DNA of 64,000 bases, taken from assembly GCF_002549775.1 (NCBI RefSeq), contig NZ_NMTR01000021.1, positions 124,001-188,000 of the forward strand, written 5' to 3'. Position 1 is the first letter of the stretch; each line of letters starts with the position of its first letter. The stretch comes from Faecalibacterium langellae (GTDB lineage Bacteria > Bacillota > Clostridia > Oscillospirales > Ruminococcaceae). Below the pieces are notes generated by a model that was not told where the DNA came from, did no database searches, and saw nothing but the letters and a program-made list of their open reading frames with translations. The translations under genes were made by a program, and so were the position numbers. This document shows positions 52,782-62,093 of this stretch, piece by piece.

Positions 52782-53966
52782 ATGTCCATCACACAGAAGG
52801 CTCTGGCCGAACAGGATTACATCATTTCGCTCCGGCGCGATTTCCACGCACACCCGGAGATCAGCCTGAAGGAATACCGCACCGCACAGCGCATTGAGGA
52901 AGAACTGGACAAGCTCGGCATCCCCCACCAGCGCAGCGGCGAGACCGGCGTCTACGCTGAGATCAAGGGGGAGCGGCCCGGCACCGGCATCATTGCCCTG
53001 CGGGCCGACATCGACGCGCTGGCCATTACCGAGACCCACGAGGTGCCCTATAAATCCCAGACGCCCGGCGTGATGCACGCCTGCGGCCACGACTCTCACG
53101 CCGCTGCCCTGCTGGGCGCGGCGAAGCTGCTGGCCGCCGAGAAGGCAAACTTCGGCGGCACGGTCCGGCTGTTCTTCCAGCCCGCTGAGGAGATCGGCAA
53201 GGGCGCGAAGGAGTTCATCCGGGACGGTCATCTGGACGGCGTGCAGCGGGTGTTCGGCCTGCACGCAGCCTCCGACCTGCCGGTGGGTACCATCGGTGTG
53301 ACGGCAGGCTCCAACAACGCCGCGGTGGACGGCTTCAAGATCATCGTCCACGGCGTCAATGCCCACGTCTCCACCCCGCAGCTGGGCGCAGATGCCCTGT
53401 ATGTGGCCAGCCAGATCGTGGTGGCGGCACAGGCTCTGACCACCCGCCGCCATGTGCCCACCGAACCTATGGTCATCGGCATCGGCACCCTGAACGCCGG
53501 TACGGCCTATAACATCGTGGCCGGTCACGCCGAGCTGGAAGGCACCACCCGCACCCTGACCCCGGAGACTCGCGCCGCTGTGCGGGAGCAGATCGACGCG
53601 CTGGCAAAACAGACTGCCGCCCTCTACGGCGCGACCGCCGACGTGGAGTGGACCGACATCACTCCCGCCCTCATCAACCCGGCCGACTTCAGCGCCGACG
53701 TGCAGGCGCAGGCCCGCAAGCTGGAAGGCGTGAACGTCATCACCAACCGCCCCGTCTCACTGGGCGGCGACAACTTTGCCGAATACCAGCAGAAGGTGCC
53801 CGGCGTCTATGCCTACCTCGGCACCCGCGACCCGGAGAACCCCAACACCGCCCTGGCCCACCACAACGACGGCTTTGACCTTGGCGAAAAGGCCCTGCCC
53901 TACGGCACGGCCCTGTATGCACAGGTGGCCCTGTGGTGGCTGCAGGAAGGAGCAGAGCAGGCATGA
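52782..53966 (+). CDS. M20 family metal-dependent amidohydrolase
   Basis: A 394-residue cytosolic enzyme of the N-acyl-amino acid/IAA-conjugate amidohydrolase group. LRRDFHAHPEISLKEYRT, ALRADIDALAI, MHACGHDSHAAALLGAA and FFQPAEEIGKGA give the metal-binding Cys/His/Glu set. Position before metNIQ under a Met/Cys leader peptide suggests hydrolysis of N-acyl methionine or cysteine, in the way sulfur-scavenging operons of Bacillus carry such enzymes; this is inference. Start ATG 52782 follows GAGAGG. Confidence 0.88.
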   Translation: MSITQKALAEQDYIISLRRDFHAHPEISLKEYRTAQRIEEELDKLGIPHQRSGETGVYAEIKGERPGTGIIALRADIDALAITETHEVPYKSQTPGVMHACGHDSHAAALLGAAKLLAAEKANFGGTVRLFFQPAEEIGKGAKEFIRDGHLDGVQRVFGLHAASDLPVGTIGVTAGSNNAAVDGFKIIVHGVNAHVSTPQLGADALYVASQIVVAAQALTTRRHVPTEPMVIGIGTLNAGTAYNIVAGHAELEGTTRTLTPETRAAVREQIDALAKQTAALYGATADVEWTDITPALINPADFSADVQAQARKLEGVNVITNRPVSLGGDNFAEYQQKVPGVYAYLGTRDPENPNTALAHHNDGFDLGEKALPYGTALYAQVALWWLQEGAEQA

Positions 53967-54988
53967 TCGAATTTTCGCATCTGAACAAGACCTTCGTCAG
54001 CCGTGCCGGAAAGGTGGAAGCCCTGAAGGACGTGAGCCTGACTGTGGAGAATGGTGATATCTACGGTGTCATCGGATTTTCCGGCGCGGGCAAATCCACC
54101 CTCATCCGCATGGCGAACCTGCTGGAACGGCCCGACAGCGGCAGCATCAAGGTGGACGGGGTGGAGCTCACCGGTCAGACCGAAGCCCAGCTCATCCCGG
54201 TGCGCCGCAAGATCGGCATGGTGTTCCAGCAGTTCAACCTGCTGGAATCCCGCACCGTGGCCCAGAACATTGAAATTCCCATGAAGCTGGCGGGCATCGC
54301 ATCGGAACAGCGCGCCGCCCGGGTAAAAGAACTGCTGCAGTTTGTAGAGCTGAGCGACAAGGCCAACACCTACGTCAGCCGTCTTTCCGGCGGTCAGAAG
54401 CAGCGCGTGGGCATCGCCCGTGCACTGGCCCTCTCGCCTTCCATCCTGCTGTGCGACGAAGCCACCAGCGCTCTGGACCCTCAGACCACCGAGTCCATCC
54501 TCGCCCTGCTGAAAAAGATCAACCGGGAGCTGGGGGTCACCATCCTGCTCATCACCCACCAGATGCAGGTGGTGCAGCGCATCTGCAACAAGGTGGCCGT
54601 CATGGAAAACGGCCGCATCGTGGAGCAGGGCACCGTGCTGGACGTGTTCGGCAGCCCCAAACAGGAGATCACCCGCAGCTTTGTGCGGGCCATCATTCAG
54701 GATGAGGTGCCCCAGAGCATCCAGAAGATCGTCAAGGCCGACGGCAAGGGCGGCAAGATCGAAAAGCTCAAGTTCGTGGGCAACACGGTCAATGAGCCGG
54801 TCATCGCCGAGATCTGCCAGCAGAGCGGTGTGGAGGTGAACATCCTCTGCGCCAGCGTGCAGGAGATGCAGGACAGCGTGATGTGCGTGTTCCTGCTGCG
54901 GCTGCTGGGCGAGGAAAGCGCCATTGCCGCCGCCGAAGCCTTTATTGATAAGACCGGCGTTCTGCGGGAGGAGGTCGTGCTGAAATGA
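53963..54988 (+). CDS. metN: Methionine ABC transporter ATPase
   Basis: A 341-residue ATPase. Walker A GFSGAGKST, signature LSGGQKQRV, Walker B ILLCDEATSALDP, and a C-terminal NIL (ligand-sensing) domain from about residue 260 (LKFVGNTVNEPVIAEICQQSGVEVNILC). The NIL domain allows inhibition by internal methionine in MetN. Overlaps the M20 gene by 4 bp and metI by 4 bp. Confidence 0.92.
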   Translation: MIEFSHLNKTFVSRAGKVEALKDVSLTVENGDIYGVIGFSGAGKSTLIRMANLLERPDSGSIKVDGVELTGQTEAQLIPVRRKIGMVFQQFNLLESRTVAQNIEIPMKLAGIASEQRAARVKELLQFVELSDKANTYVSRLSGGQKQRVGIARALALSPSILLCDEATSALDPQTTESILALLKKINRELGVTILLITHQMQVVQRICNKVAVMENGRIVEQGTVLDVFGSPKQEITRSFVRAIIQDEVPQSIQKIVKADGKGGKIEKLKFVGNTVNEPVIAEICQQSGVEVNILCASVQEMQDSVMCVFLLRLLGEESAIAAAEAFIDKTGVLREEVVLK

Positions 54989-55653
54989 AACAGAAAATCT
55001 TTGGCGTTACCGTGGCAAAGCTGACCGCCAGCTTCGGCCAGACCATCTACATGGTGGGGCTGTCGCTGTTCTTCGGTGCCATCCTCGGCATCCTGCTGGC
55101 GCTGGTGCTGGTGCTGTGCCGCAAGGGCGGCCTGAAAGAAAACCGCATCGTCTACGGCATCGTGAGCACCTTTGTCAACATCGTGCGCAGCGTGCCCTTC
55201 GTCATCCTCATCGTCACCATCATGCCGCTGACCCGTGCCATCATGGGCACCACCATCGGCAGCACGGCGGCGCTGGTGCCGCTGATCTTCTACATCAGCC
55301 CCTACATGGCCCGTCTGGTGGAGAACAGTCTGCTCGAAGTGAGCGACGGCATCATTGAAGCCGCCCGCGCCATGGGTGCCACCACCTTCCAGACCGTGTG
55401 GAACTTCCTTCTGCCGGAAGCGCTGGGCTCCATTGTTCTGGCGCTGACCACCGGCACCATCGGCCTGCTGGGCGCATCCGCCATGGCCGGTTACGTGGGC
55501 GGCGGCGGCATCGGCGACCTGGCTTTGACCTATGGCTACCAGAAGTTCAACACGCCGCTGATGATTTTTACGGTCGTCATCCTCATCATCGTGGTGCAGC
55601 TGCTGCAGGCACTGGGCAACGGACTCTCCCGCTGCCTGCGCGAACACAACTAA
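54985..55653 (+). CDS. metI: Methionine ABC transporter permease
   Basis: A 222-residue membrane protein with five helices. The EAA-type loop is near residues 120-145 (GIIEAARAMGATTFQTVWNFLLPEA) and contacts MetN. VNIVRSVPFVILIVTIMPLTR and GYVGGGGIGDLALTYGY are typical of MetI. Confidence 0.92.
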   Translation: MKQKIFGVTVAKLTASFGQTIYMVGLSLFFGAILGILLALVLVLCRKGGLKENRIVYGIVSTFVNIVRSVPFVILIVTIMPLTRAIMGTTIGSTAALVPLIFYISPYMARLVENSLLEVSDGIIEAARAMGATTFQTVWNFLLPEALGSIVLALTTGTIGLLGASAMAGYVGGGGIGDLALTYGYQKFNTPLMIFTVVILIIVVQLLQALGNGLSRCLREHN

Positions 55654-55724
55654 GCTTTGCGTCCGGCCTGTCATTGGGAACAGGCGGACTTAAAAATTGA
55701 GAAAAAATTAGAGGGGAATTTACT

Positions 55725-56618
55725 ATGAATACTCGTAAGATCAGCCGCAACTCCTTCCTGAAGCTTACCGCTGCGGGCCTCGCAGCTGCCGCTCTGGCGG
55801 CCTGCGGTGGCAGCAGCGCTTCCACCAGCACCGCATCCTCTGCTGCGGCTTCCAGCACCGCTGCCGACAGTGCAGCCGCCGGTTCTGCGGGCACCATCCG
55901 TTACGGCAAGTCGCAGGGCCCCTACACCGAGCTGTTTGAAGCTGCCATCGTGCCCATTCTGGAAAAAGAGGGCTACACCGTGGAGGGCACCGACTTCTCC
56001 GAACTGCTGACCGCCGACATCGCCTTGAACGACGGCGAAGTGGATGTGAACGTGGAGCAGCACACCGCCTATGCTGAGAACTTCAACGCCAGCTACAACG
56101 GCGATCTGACCCCCATCAGCCCCATTCCCACCGTCCCGGCGGGCATCTTCTCGGACACTCACACCAGCCTGGACGAGATCGCCGACGGTGCCAAGGTGGC
56201 CGTGCCCAACGATGCTTCCAACACCGCCCGTGCCTATGTCCTGCTGCAGAAGGCCGGTTGGATCACGCTGGACAGCAGCGTGGATCTGGCCGTGGTCACC
56301 CAGGACGACATCGTGGAGAACCCCCACAACATCGAGTTCACCGAGATGGCCAGCCTGAACATCCCCAGCGCCCTGCAGGACTTTGACTATGCGGTCATCA
56401 CCGGCAGCATCGTCTACAACGCCGGCATCGACGCTTCCACCGCCCTGCTCACCGAGGACGTGCTGCCGCAGCTGATCCTGCAGGTGGTGGTGAAGAAGGA
56501 CAACGCCGACACCGACTGGGCCAAGGCCATCGTCGCCGCTTACCACTCCGACGAGTTCAAGAAGTACATGGACGAAAACAACAACGGCCTGTGGTACATC
56601 CCGGATGAGCTGAAGTAA
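55725..56618 (+). CDS. metQ: Methionine-binding lipoprotein (MetQ/NlpA family)
   Basis: A 297-residue substrate-binding lipoprotein with signal sequence and lipobox LAAC (Cys27), a Ser/Ala linker, then the NlpA domain (FDYAVITGSIVYNAGID, VPNDASNTARAYVLLQKAGWI). The signal begins ISRNSFLK, close to a Tat consensus but with only one Arg. Substrate may be methionine or a related sulfur compound. Last gene of the operon. Confidence 0.9.
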   Translation: MNTRKISRNSFLKLTAAGLAAAALAACGGSSASTSTASSAAASSTAADSAAAGSAGTIRYGKSQGPYTELFEAAIVPILEKEGYTVEGTDFSELLTADIALNDGEVDVNVEQHTAYAENFNASYNGDLTPISPIPTVPAGIFSDTHTSLDEIADGAKVAVPNDASNTARAYVLLQKAGWITLDSSVDLAVVTQDDIVENPHNIEFTEMASLNIPSALQDFDYAVITGSIVYNAGIDASTALLTEDVLPQLILQVVVKKDNADTDWAKAIVAAYHSDEFKKYMDENNNGLWYIPDELK

Positions 56619-56638
56619 GCGCGAACCATTCCGAATGC

Positions 56639-56691
56639 AAAACTCCGAAGTGCACTTTCCCATAGGGAAGGGCGGCACTTCGGAGTTTTTT
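56639..56691 (+). terminator. Terminator of the metNIQ operon
   Basis: AAACTCCGAAGTGC pairs with GCACTTCGGAGTTT, with inner structure, followed by T. Confidence 0.88.
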
Positions 56692-56737
56692 GCTTGTAAA
56701 AGCAGGGAACCTGTGGTACGCTGAAAATGGAGGTGGG

Positions 56738-57736
56738 ATGCAGATGCCGGAAAACGAAAAAGGCGCATTTCTCACGGACCTGATCGGGGAATACCATCGG
56801 GAGAAAAACAAGCAGAGCCTTGCGAAGGACTTCAAAAAGAACAAGCAGAAGGACGTGAAAGCGTTCCTGTGCGCGCTGGGGCTGGGCGATGTGCTGGAAG
56901 CGTTCAAACGCGAGAAACAGGGCAAAAACATCTTCTGGTTCTACGAGGAAGAAACGCCGTGGGTCAAGGCCGTTCTTGCGTCGAAGGAAGCGTGGTGCAA
57001 ATGCGTCCGGGAGCAGCGCTGCCGGGACATGACCGACCGGGACGCCATAGCGCTCTATGAAACGGTGGCGGCCATGCTGCGGCGGCGGGGCTTTGCGGGC
57101 GAAGCGCTGCAGGATGCGCTGGCCGTGCTGTGCGTGAAGCTGCGGTATCCGGTGCGGCGGCTCAACGCCCGCATCGATGCGCTCCAGCAGGCGCTGGAAC
57201 GGGTGCGGCGCTTTCTGGTGGAGCCCCACTGGGAGCTGCCCGGCTCGCTGAACGACGAGCTAGAATGGCTTCGGTATGTGGAAAACGACCTGCAGGAGCG
57301 GGTCGGAGAGTACGCGCAGCTTTACCGGCAGATGCGGGAGCTGCGCGGAGACGAACTGCAGGCGCTGGGCGAGGAAGAAGCACTGTCGGGCGAAGGGCAG
57401 GAAGCGCTCTGGGCAGAGGAAGAAATTTCTAACCGCACATGGGAAATTTTCTGTGCATTGCCCGAAGCCAGAGAACTGCTGGCACAGGAAGATGCCCTTG
57501 CAACAAATGCGGGCACTGCTGCCGAAAAGAAGCTGAAAAAAGGCGATGCAAAGGCCCTGCGCAAAAACCGCGAAAAACAGGTGGAACTCTACCGGCAGGC
57601 AGAGCGGAAGGCGCGGGCGCAGATGGCCGCACAGATGGGAGCGCAGCTGCCCAGCACACCGGAAAAGCGGGGGATGCCCTCGGCAGAGCTTTTGAAGCGG
57701 GCACTGGAGTGCTGCAGGGAGGAACGGCAGGGGTAA
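56738..57736 (+). CDS. Charged helical protein, unknown function
   Basis: A 332-residue, Glu/Lys/Arg/Leu-rich protein with no signal or membrane segment. The opening KGAFLTDLIGEYHREKNKQSL and strings such as LNARIDALQQALERV suggest long helices. A GGAGG is four bases before ATG 56738; ATG 56744 is also possible. No family is recognised. GC and codon use are like its neighbours. Function not assigned. Confidence 0.6.
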   Translation: MQMPENEKGAFLTDLIGEYHREKNKQSLAKDFKKNKQKDVKAFLCALGLGDVLEAFKREKQGKNIFWFYEEETPWVKAVLASKEAWCKCVREQRCRDMTDRDAIALYETVAAMLRRRGFAGEALQDALAVLCVKLRYPVRRLNARIDALQQALERVRRFLVEPHWELPGSLNDELEWLRYVENDLQERVGEYAQLYRQMRELRGDELQALGEEEALSGEGQEALWAEEEISNRTWEIFCALPEARELLAQEDALATNAGTAAEKKLKKGDAKALRKNREKQVELYRQAERKARAQMAAQMGAQLPSTPEKRGMPSAELLKRALECCREERQG

Positions 57737-57840
57737 AAAAGTGGAGAAGATTTTACCCAATTCCCAGTGGCGGGAAAGGGTGCTATACTATGGGTCAGAA
57801 GGCGGCCGCCTTGAAAAAACAAAATCAGGAGGATACGTCT

Positions 57841-58218
57841 ATGGCAAAGGTAAAGCCAATCTCGCTCCTTTATATTGATGGAATTCGCGGGGTCACCCAG
57901 AAACACAAAAGCGGGGAGCGCCGTCACCGCAAAAAGGACGGCACATTCGTGGAGCCGCTGGGCTTCGGGAACGCGAAGGAGTATACCCCTTCCGAATACT
58001 GGCTCTCATACGAGACTGGAGAGGGCCGGGGAAGGGTGCGCATTGACCGCTACTTCAAAGAGCGGCGGAAAAAGCTGACGCCCGGCCGACGGCAGAAGCT
58101 GGAAGCCGCCATGCCGGACGAAGTGCAGCTCACAGAGTGCACCGTGTATGGCCAGAAGGTCGTCACCGTCTCGGAGGCAGACATGGACCAGTGGTGCGCA
58201 GACGCCGGGATCAAATAA
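57841..58218 (+). CDS. Small basic protein, unknown function
   Basis: A 125-residue protein starting MAKVKPISLLYIDGIRGVTQ with many Lys/Arg in the middle (KHKSGERRHRKKDGTF). AGGAGG precedes ATG 57841, and an extended -10 like TGCTATACT is at 57779-57787. No family was recognised; a nucleic-acid contact is possible from the charge but not shown. Confidence 0.6.
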   Translation: MAKVKPISLLYIDGIRGVTQKHKSGERRHRKKDGTFVEPLGFGNAKEYTPSEYWLSYETGEGRGRVRIDRYFKERRKKLTPGRRQKLEAAMPDEVQLTECTVYGQKVVTVSEADMDQWCADAGIK

Positions 58219-58231
58219 ACAATACACGAGA

Positions 58232-58272
58232 AAAAAGACAGAGGAAGCGCAGAAAACTTCCTCTGTCTTTTT
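58232..58272. terminator. Two-way terminator between the small basic protein and the PfkB kinase
   Basis: AAAGACAGAGGAAG pairs with CTTCCTCTGTCTTT, with A and T flanks. Confidence 0.85.
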
Positions 58273-58288
58273 CTATATGAGACGAAAC

Positions 58289-59221
58289 TCAGTCCACCAC
58301 GGGGATATCCAGGCCGAACTCCAGCGGGCGGAACCGCGGGCAGACGTTCTCGGTGATGCAGATCACCGAAGCAGCCAGGCGGCTTCCGATCTCGCAGGCT
58401 TCGGCCAGGGTCTTGCCGTAGGTCAGGCCGATGGTCGTGCCGGCGAAGAAAGCGTCGCCCGCGCCGGTGGTGTCGATGACGTCCACCTTCTTGGCGGGCA
58501 CGATGCCGCACGCACCGCCTGCACAGGCGTAAACGGCACCCTGGCCGCCCATGGTCACCACCATGCTGGGGATGTTGGCACTGTGCACGTTGGAGGCCAG
58601 CACCTTGCACATCTCGTCCGGGGAGAGATGGCCGTAATCATCCGAGAACAGCAGCCCGGCTTCCTGCTGGTTGCACACAAAGCAGTCGATCTGCTGCAGG
58701 AAATCCCGGCGCTCCATGGCGATGCTCATGTTGGAGATGGCGGCAAAGACCTTTTTGTGGTACTTCTTCGCGTAGTACAGCACCTGCTTGACCGTCTCTT
58801 TTTCCAGGTCCAGCTCTAGGGCGATAGCGTCGCAGTCGGCAAAAATTTCGTCGCCCTTTTCCTTCAGCAGGCCGGTCAGCGGGGTGGTGTCCGGCCGCTT
58901 GGAGATGGCGGCGTGCACATCGCCGTCGTTGTCAAAGATGGCCAGCCAGGTGCCCATGCCGTCCGGCACGCGCTGGATGTACTGGGTGTTCACCTTGTGG
59001 TTCTCCAACTTGTCGATGACGTCCTGGCCCATGCCGGTGTCGTCCACCAGGCTGACGAAGGTGGGCCGCAGCTCCACGTTGGCAATGTCCTCCACCACAT
59101 TGCGGCTCACGCCGCCGTGCACCTGCTCGATGCGGCCGGCATTGCGCCCGCCCGGGATGTAGGTGGAAAGGGGGTAGCCCTTGATATCCACAAAAACGGC
59201 TCCAAGTACAACGATTCCCAT
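58289..59221 (-). CDS. PfkB-family carbohydrate or nucleoside kinase
   Basis: A 310-residue ribokinase-like kinase. GGVSRNVVEDIANVE near residue 36 and the ATP/active-site signature DTTGAGDAFFAG (catalytic Asp about residue 255) are clear. Substrate unknown. A perfect -10 TATAAT lies on the minus strand near 59252-59257. It stands alone. Confidence 0.85.
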   Translation of the reverse strand: MGIVVLGAVFVDIKGYPLSTYIPGGRNAGRIEQVHGGVSRNVVEDIANVELRPTFVSLVDDTGMGQDVIDKLENHKVNTQYIQRVPDGMGTWLAIFDNDGDVHAAISKRPDTTPLTGLLKEKGDEIFADCDAIALELDLEKETVKQVLYYAKKYHKKVFAAISNMSIAMERRDFLQQIDCFVCNQQEAGLLFSDDYGHLSPDEMCKVLASNVHSANIPSMVVTMGGQGAVYACAGGACGIVPAKKVDVIDTTGAGDAFFAGTTIGLTYGKTLAEACEIGSRLAASVICITENVCPRFRPLEFGLDIPVVD

Positions 59222-59313
59222 AAAAACGACCTTCCTGCTTCAATAATTTACCGTTATTATACAGGATATTGCCGACAGAATCCATCCCTTTTCCCGAAAA
59301 TATCCGAAACCCC

Positions 59314-59342
59314 TTGCGCGGCGGGGCGTTTCGTAGTATCCT
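59314..59342 (+). promoter_or_regulatory. Promoter of the membrane protein gene at 59388
   Basis: TTGCGC (59314-59319), 17-bp spacer, TATCCT (59337-59342). Confidence 0.6.
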
Positions 59343-59387
59343 GATAGAAAAAAGTTAGCTGCATATAACCACTGAGGAGGAACGACC

Positions 59388-60014
59388 ATGTCATTGACTG
59401 CGATCAAGATCTGCCTGCTGCTGGGGGCCATCGGCCATGTGCTGTGCCGCCACTGCGACTGCATCATCACCTACACGCCGGGCGGCCGGTTCGATTTCGG
59501 GATGCTGCAGGACAACACGAAGATGGCGGCGCTGTTTGAGAACGCCCCGCTGAAAAATCCGCTGGTGTCCATCCTGCTGGGGGTCGCCAGCATGACGGTG
59601 GAACTCCTGGGCTACCTGGCGCTGTGCAGCTGGATGCAGCAGTTCTCGCCCGTGGCGGCCAGGATCATGCTGGTGTGCACGGTGGTCATGTTCGTGCCCG
59701 GCGTGGTGCACCATGTGTTCTGCGGCACGGTGGAATGGTTCTACATCCGCCTTGGCCGCACCGAGGAAGCCCGCCAGGTGATCCTGGAATTCTTCAAAAA
59801 GACCATGTCCACCATGCTGGCCTGCTTCGTAGGTTTTCTGGTGTTCTCGGTGGTGCTGCTGGTGATGGTGGCCATGGGCCTGACCGCCCTGCCGCGCTGG
59901 GCCTGCCTGCTGAACCTGCTGGTGCTGTTTGCAGTGATGGCCCCGTTCCGCATCGTGGGCACGCTGAACATTGCGGGCGCACTGATGCTTGCCGGGCTGT
60001 GCATCCTGCTGTAA
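59388..60014 (+). CDS. Six-helix integral membrane protein, unknown function
   Basis: A 208-residue very hydrophobic protein with about six helices and a His/Cys cluster near the start (GHVLCRHCDC) that could bind a metal or heme; HHVFCGTVEWF adds further His and Cys. AGGAGG precedes the start. No family was recognised with confidence. A strong two-way terminator follows. Confidence 0.65.
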   Translation: MSLTAIKICLLLGAIGHVLCRHCDCIITYTPGGRFDFGMLQDNTKMAALFENAPLKNPLVSILLGVASMTVELLGYLALCSWMQQFSPVAARIMLVCTVVMFVPGVVHHVFCGTVEWFYIRLGRTEEARQVILEFFKKTMSTMLACFVGFLVFSVVLLVMVAMGLTALPRWACLLNLLVLFAVMAPFRIVGTLNIAGALMLAGLCILL

Positions 60015-60042
60015 AAGGCGGGGCAAAACGCAAAAACAAAGA

Positions 60043-60100
60043 AGCATCCGCTGCCGTTTCTGAGGCTGCTCAGGCACAGAAAGGCAGCGGATGTTTTTTT
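60043..60100. terminator. Two-way terminator between the membrane protein and the PK-like gene
   Basis: CATCCGCTGCC pairs with GGCAGCGGATG, with inner pairs, followed by seven T; A-rich on the other side. Confidence 0.85.
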
Positions 60101-60120
60101 GCAGGGTATGTTCCCTGCGC

Positions 60121-61077
60121 TCAGCTCAAAGCGGTGCGTGCCGTGCGCACCAGATATTCCATGGCCTGCACGGGGTACTGTCCGGCGGCGGTCTCGCCGG
60201 TGAGCATCACGCTGGCTGCACCGTCCAGCACAGCGTTGTAAATGTCGCTCACCTCGGCCCGGGTGGGCACGGCCCGGCTGCACATGCTGTCCAGCATCTG
60301 GGTGACCACCATGAAGGGCACCCCGGCGGCGCGGCAGGCGGCGGAGAGCTGCTTCTGGCAGCGGGGCAGCTCCCACAGCGGCATGGCGTTGCCCAGGTCG
60401 CCCCGGGCGATGACTACCTCATCCACGAGGGGCAGAAGTTCCGGCAGGGCCTGCACGCCGGTGAGGTTCTCGATCTTTGCAAAGATGCGGATGCCGTCAG
60501 CCCCAGCGTCCTGCAAGGCCCGGCGTAGAGTGCGGATATCCTCCGCGCCCCGCACGAAGGGCAGCATCACCCCGGTGACGCCGCACTGCTTTGCGATTTT
60601 CAGGTTCTGCAGGTCTTCTTCGGTCAGGGTGGGGGAGGGCACCGTCAGCCCCGGGGCTGCGATGCTCTTGCGGCTTTGCAGCACGCCGCCCCGCAGCACC
60701 GTGCAGGTCAGGGCGTCCGGTGCGGCGTCGGTCACCTGCACCAGCAGTCTGCCGTCATCCAGCAGAAGCTGCTGTCCGGGTCTGCAGGCAGCGGCCAGCG
60801 CGGGCGGGCACCCCACGCCGCCGCGGCCCAGCCGCAGGGGGCCGCCCTCCGGCAGGGTCAAAGGCTGCGCCAGCCGACCCGTGCGCAGCTCCGGCCCCTG
60901 CAGGTCGATGAGCAACTCCCGGATGCCTGCCGCCCGGATGAGGGACAGCCAGTCGGCGTGCTCGGCCAGCGACCCGTGGGAAAGGTTCATGCGGATGCCG
61001 GTCATGCCGGCTTCCACCATCTGCCGCAGGGTCTCCGGCTGGGCGCAGGCCGGGCCGATGGTACCGTAAAATTCCAA
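60121..61077 (-). CDS. Short pyruvate kinase-like protein (no C-terminal domain)
   Basis: A 318-residue protein aligned with the barrel of pyruvate kinase: GTIGPA, RMNLSHGS, FAKIENLTGV with the catalytic Lys, ARGDLGN, QMLDSM and PTRAEVSD. The C-terminal allosteric domain found in normal enzymes of 470 or more residues is missing. The start is taken as TTG at 61075-61077 with AGGTGA upstream; the ATG at 61137 lies before a -10 at about 61113 and probably is not transcribed. It may be an unregulated pyruvate kinase or a related phosphotransferase. Confidence 0.72.
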   Translation of the reverse strand: MEFYGTIGPACAQPETLRQMVEAGMTGIRMNLSHGSLAEHADWLSLIRAAGIRELLIDLQGPELRTGRLAQPLTLPEGGPLRLGRGGVGCPPALAAACRPGQQLLLDDGRLLVQVTDAAPDALTCTVLRGGVLQSRKSIAAPGLTVPSPTLTEEDLQNLKIAKQCGVTGVMLPFVRGAEDIRTLRRALQDAGADGIRIFAKIENLTGVQALPELLPLVDEVVIARGDLGNAMPLWELPRCQKQLSAACRAAGVPFMVVTQMLDSMCSRAVPTRAEVSDIYNAVLDGAASVMLTGETAAGQYPVQAMEYLVRTARTALS

Positions 61078-61162
61078 AAAGATCACCTGATTTCCGTCGG
61101 TTTTGATAAGATTATTGTAGCACGAACTGCCCGGCATGAAAAGAGCTGTGCGCTGCCGGGGG

Positions 61163-62047
61163 TCACACGGCCTTCAGTGCGTCCTTCAAAAAGCCGCACA
61201 GCAGGTCGGCACAGGGGTGGCGCGCCTGTGCCGGGCAGAGAAAGGCCGAACAGATCGGCGGCATCCCTTCCAGCACCACATCTTTGGCGTTGTCCGTCTC
61301 CCGTGTGGAACTGCTCTCAAAGCGGTTCAGCGCAAGGCAGTTCTGCTCCTGGGTCTGGTACAGCACCTGATAGAATTTTTCGCCGATCTCGAGTTTGGGG
61401 TGGGCGTCAGCGTCCAGAAATGCCTGCCACAGCGGGCGCAGAGCGTCCGGGTCAAAGCCCGGCACAAAAAGGGTCTCGCCGTCCAGCTCGGCAGGCGAGA
61501 TGGCCTGCCGCTGCCAGAACCGGCTGCGGCGGGAGACCAGCAGGGCCGCCGTGTGCTTCGTCAGTGCGGTGCGGGCCAGCACGGCGGCACAGCTGCCCAG
61601 GTCCATCACAAGGCCTGCGTCCAGCGCGCCACTTTGCAGCTGGGCCGGGACTTCGTCGTTGGCAAGGGAAGAAACTTCCAGCGGGATGCCCGGGTACCGC
61701 TGCCGGAAGGCTTCCAGGGCGTCGCCCAGCGGGGGCAGGTAGTCCGGCACCAGCGCCACGCTGATGCCCAGCCGCAGCGGCGGGGCCTGAATGTCCTGAT
61801 AGGCCTGCGTACACATGCGGTCAAACTGCTCCACCACCGGCGCGGCCTGCGCCCGGAAGCGCTCGCCTTTTGCGGTGAGAGCAAGGCGGTTGCGGCGGTT
61901 TGTGAACAGCGGGCCGCACAGTTCTTCTTCCAGCGCGGCGATGCTCAGCCGCAAAGCCTGCCGGGACAGATACAGCCGCCCGGCGGCGTGGGTGTAGTTC
62001 AGATCTTCGCACAGGGCGAGAAAATAGCGCAGCTGCTGGATGGTCAT
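61163..62047 (-). CDS. LysR-family transcriptional regulator
   Basis: A 294-residue regulator. The N-terminal helix-turn-helix MTIQQLRYFLALCEDLNYTH and SRQALRLSIAALEEELCGPLF are diagnostic; the rest is a periplasmic-binding-type effector domain. It is divergent from the flavin reductase at 62199, the usual position for its control. Start 62045-62047 follows GAGAGGG. Effector unknown. Confidence 0.88.
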   Translation of the reverse strand: MTIQQLRYFLALCEDLNYTHAAGRLYLSRQALRLSIAALEEELCGPLFTNRRNRLALTAKGERFRAQAAPVVEQFDRMCTQAYQDIQAPPLRLGISVALVPDYLPPLGDALEAFRQRYPGIPLEVSSLANDEVPAQLQSGALDAGLVMDLGSCAAVLARTALTKHTAALLVSRRSRFWQRQAISPAELDGETLFVPGFDPDALRPLWQAFLDADAHPKLEIGEKFYQVLYQTQEQNCLALNRFESSSTRETDNAKDVVLEGMPPICSAFLCPAQARHPCADLLCGFLKDALKAV

Positions 62048-62093
62048 GGCGGTCCCTCTCAAAACGCAAGTTTTACTTGATACCTATAAGGAT

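Noticed and set aside
61078-61137. ATG at 61137 as start of the pyruvate kinase-like gene
   Set aside because: A -10 element (TACAAT) lies between it and the conserved region, and it lacks a ribosome site.
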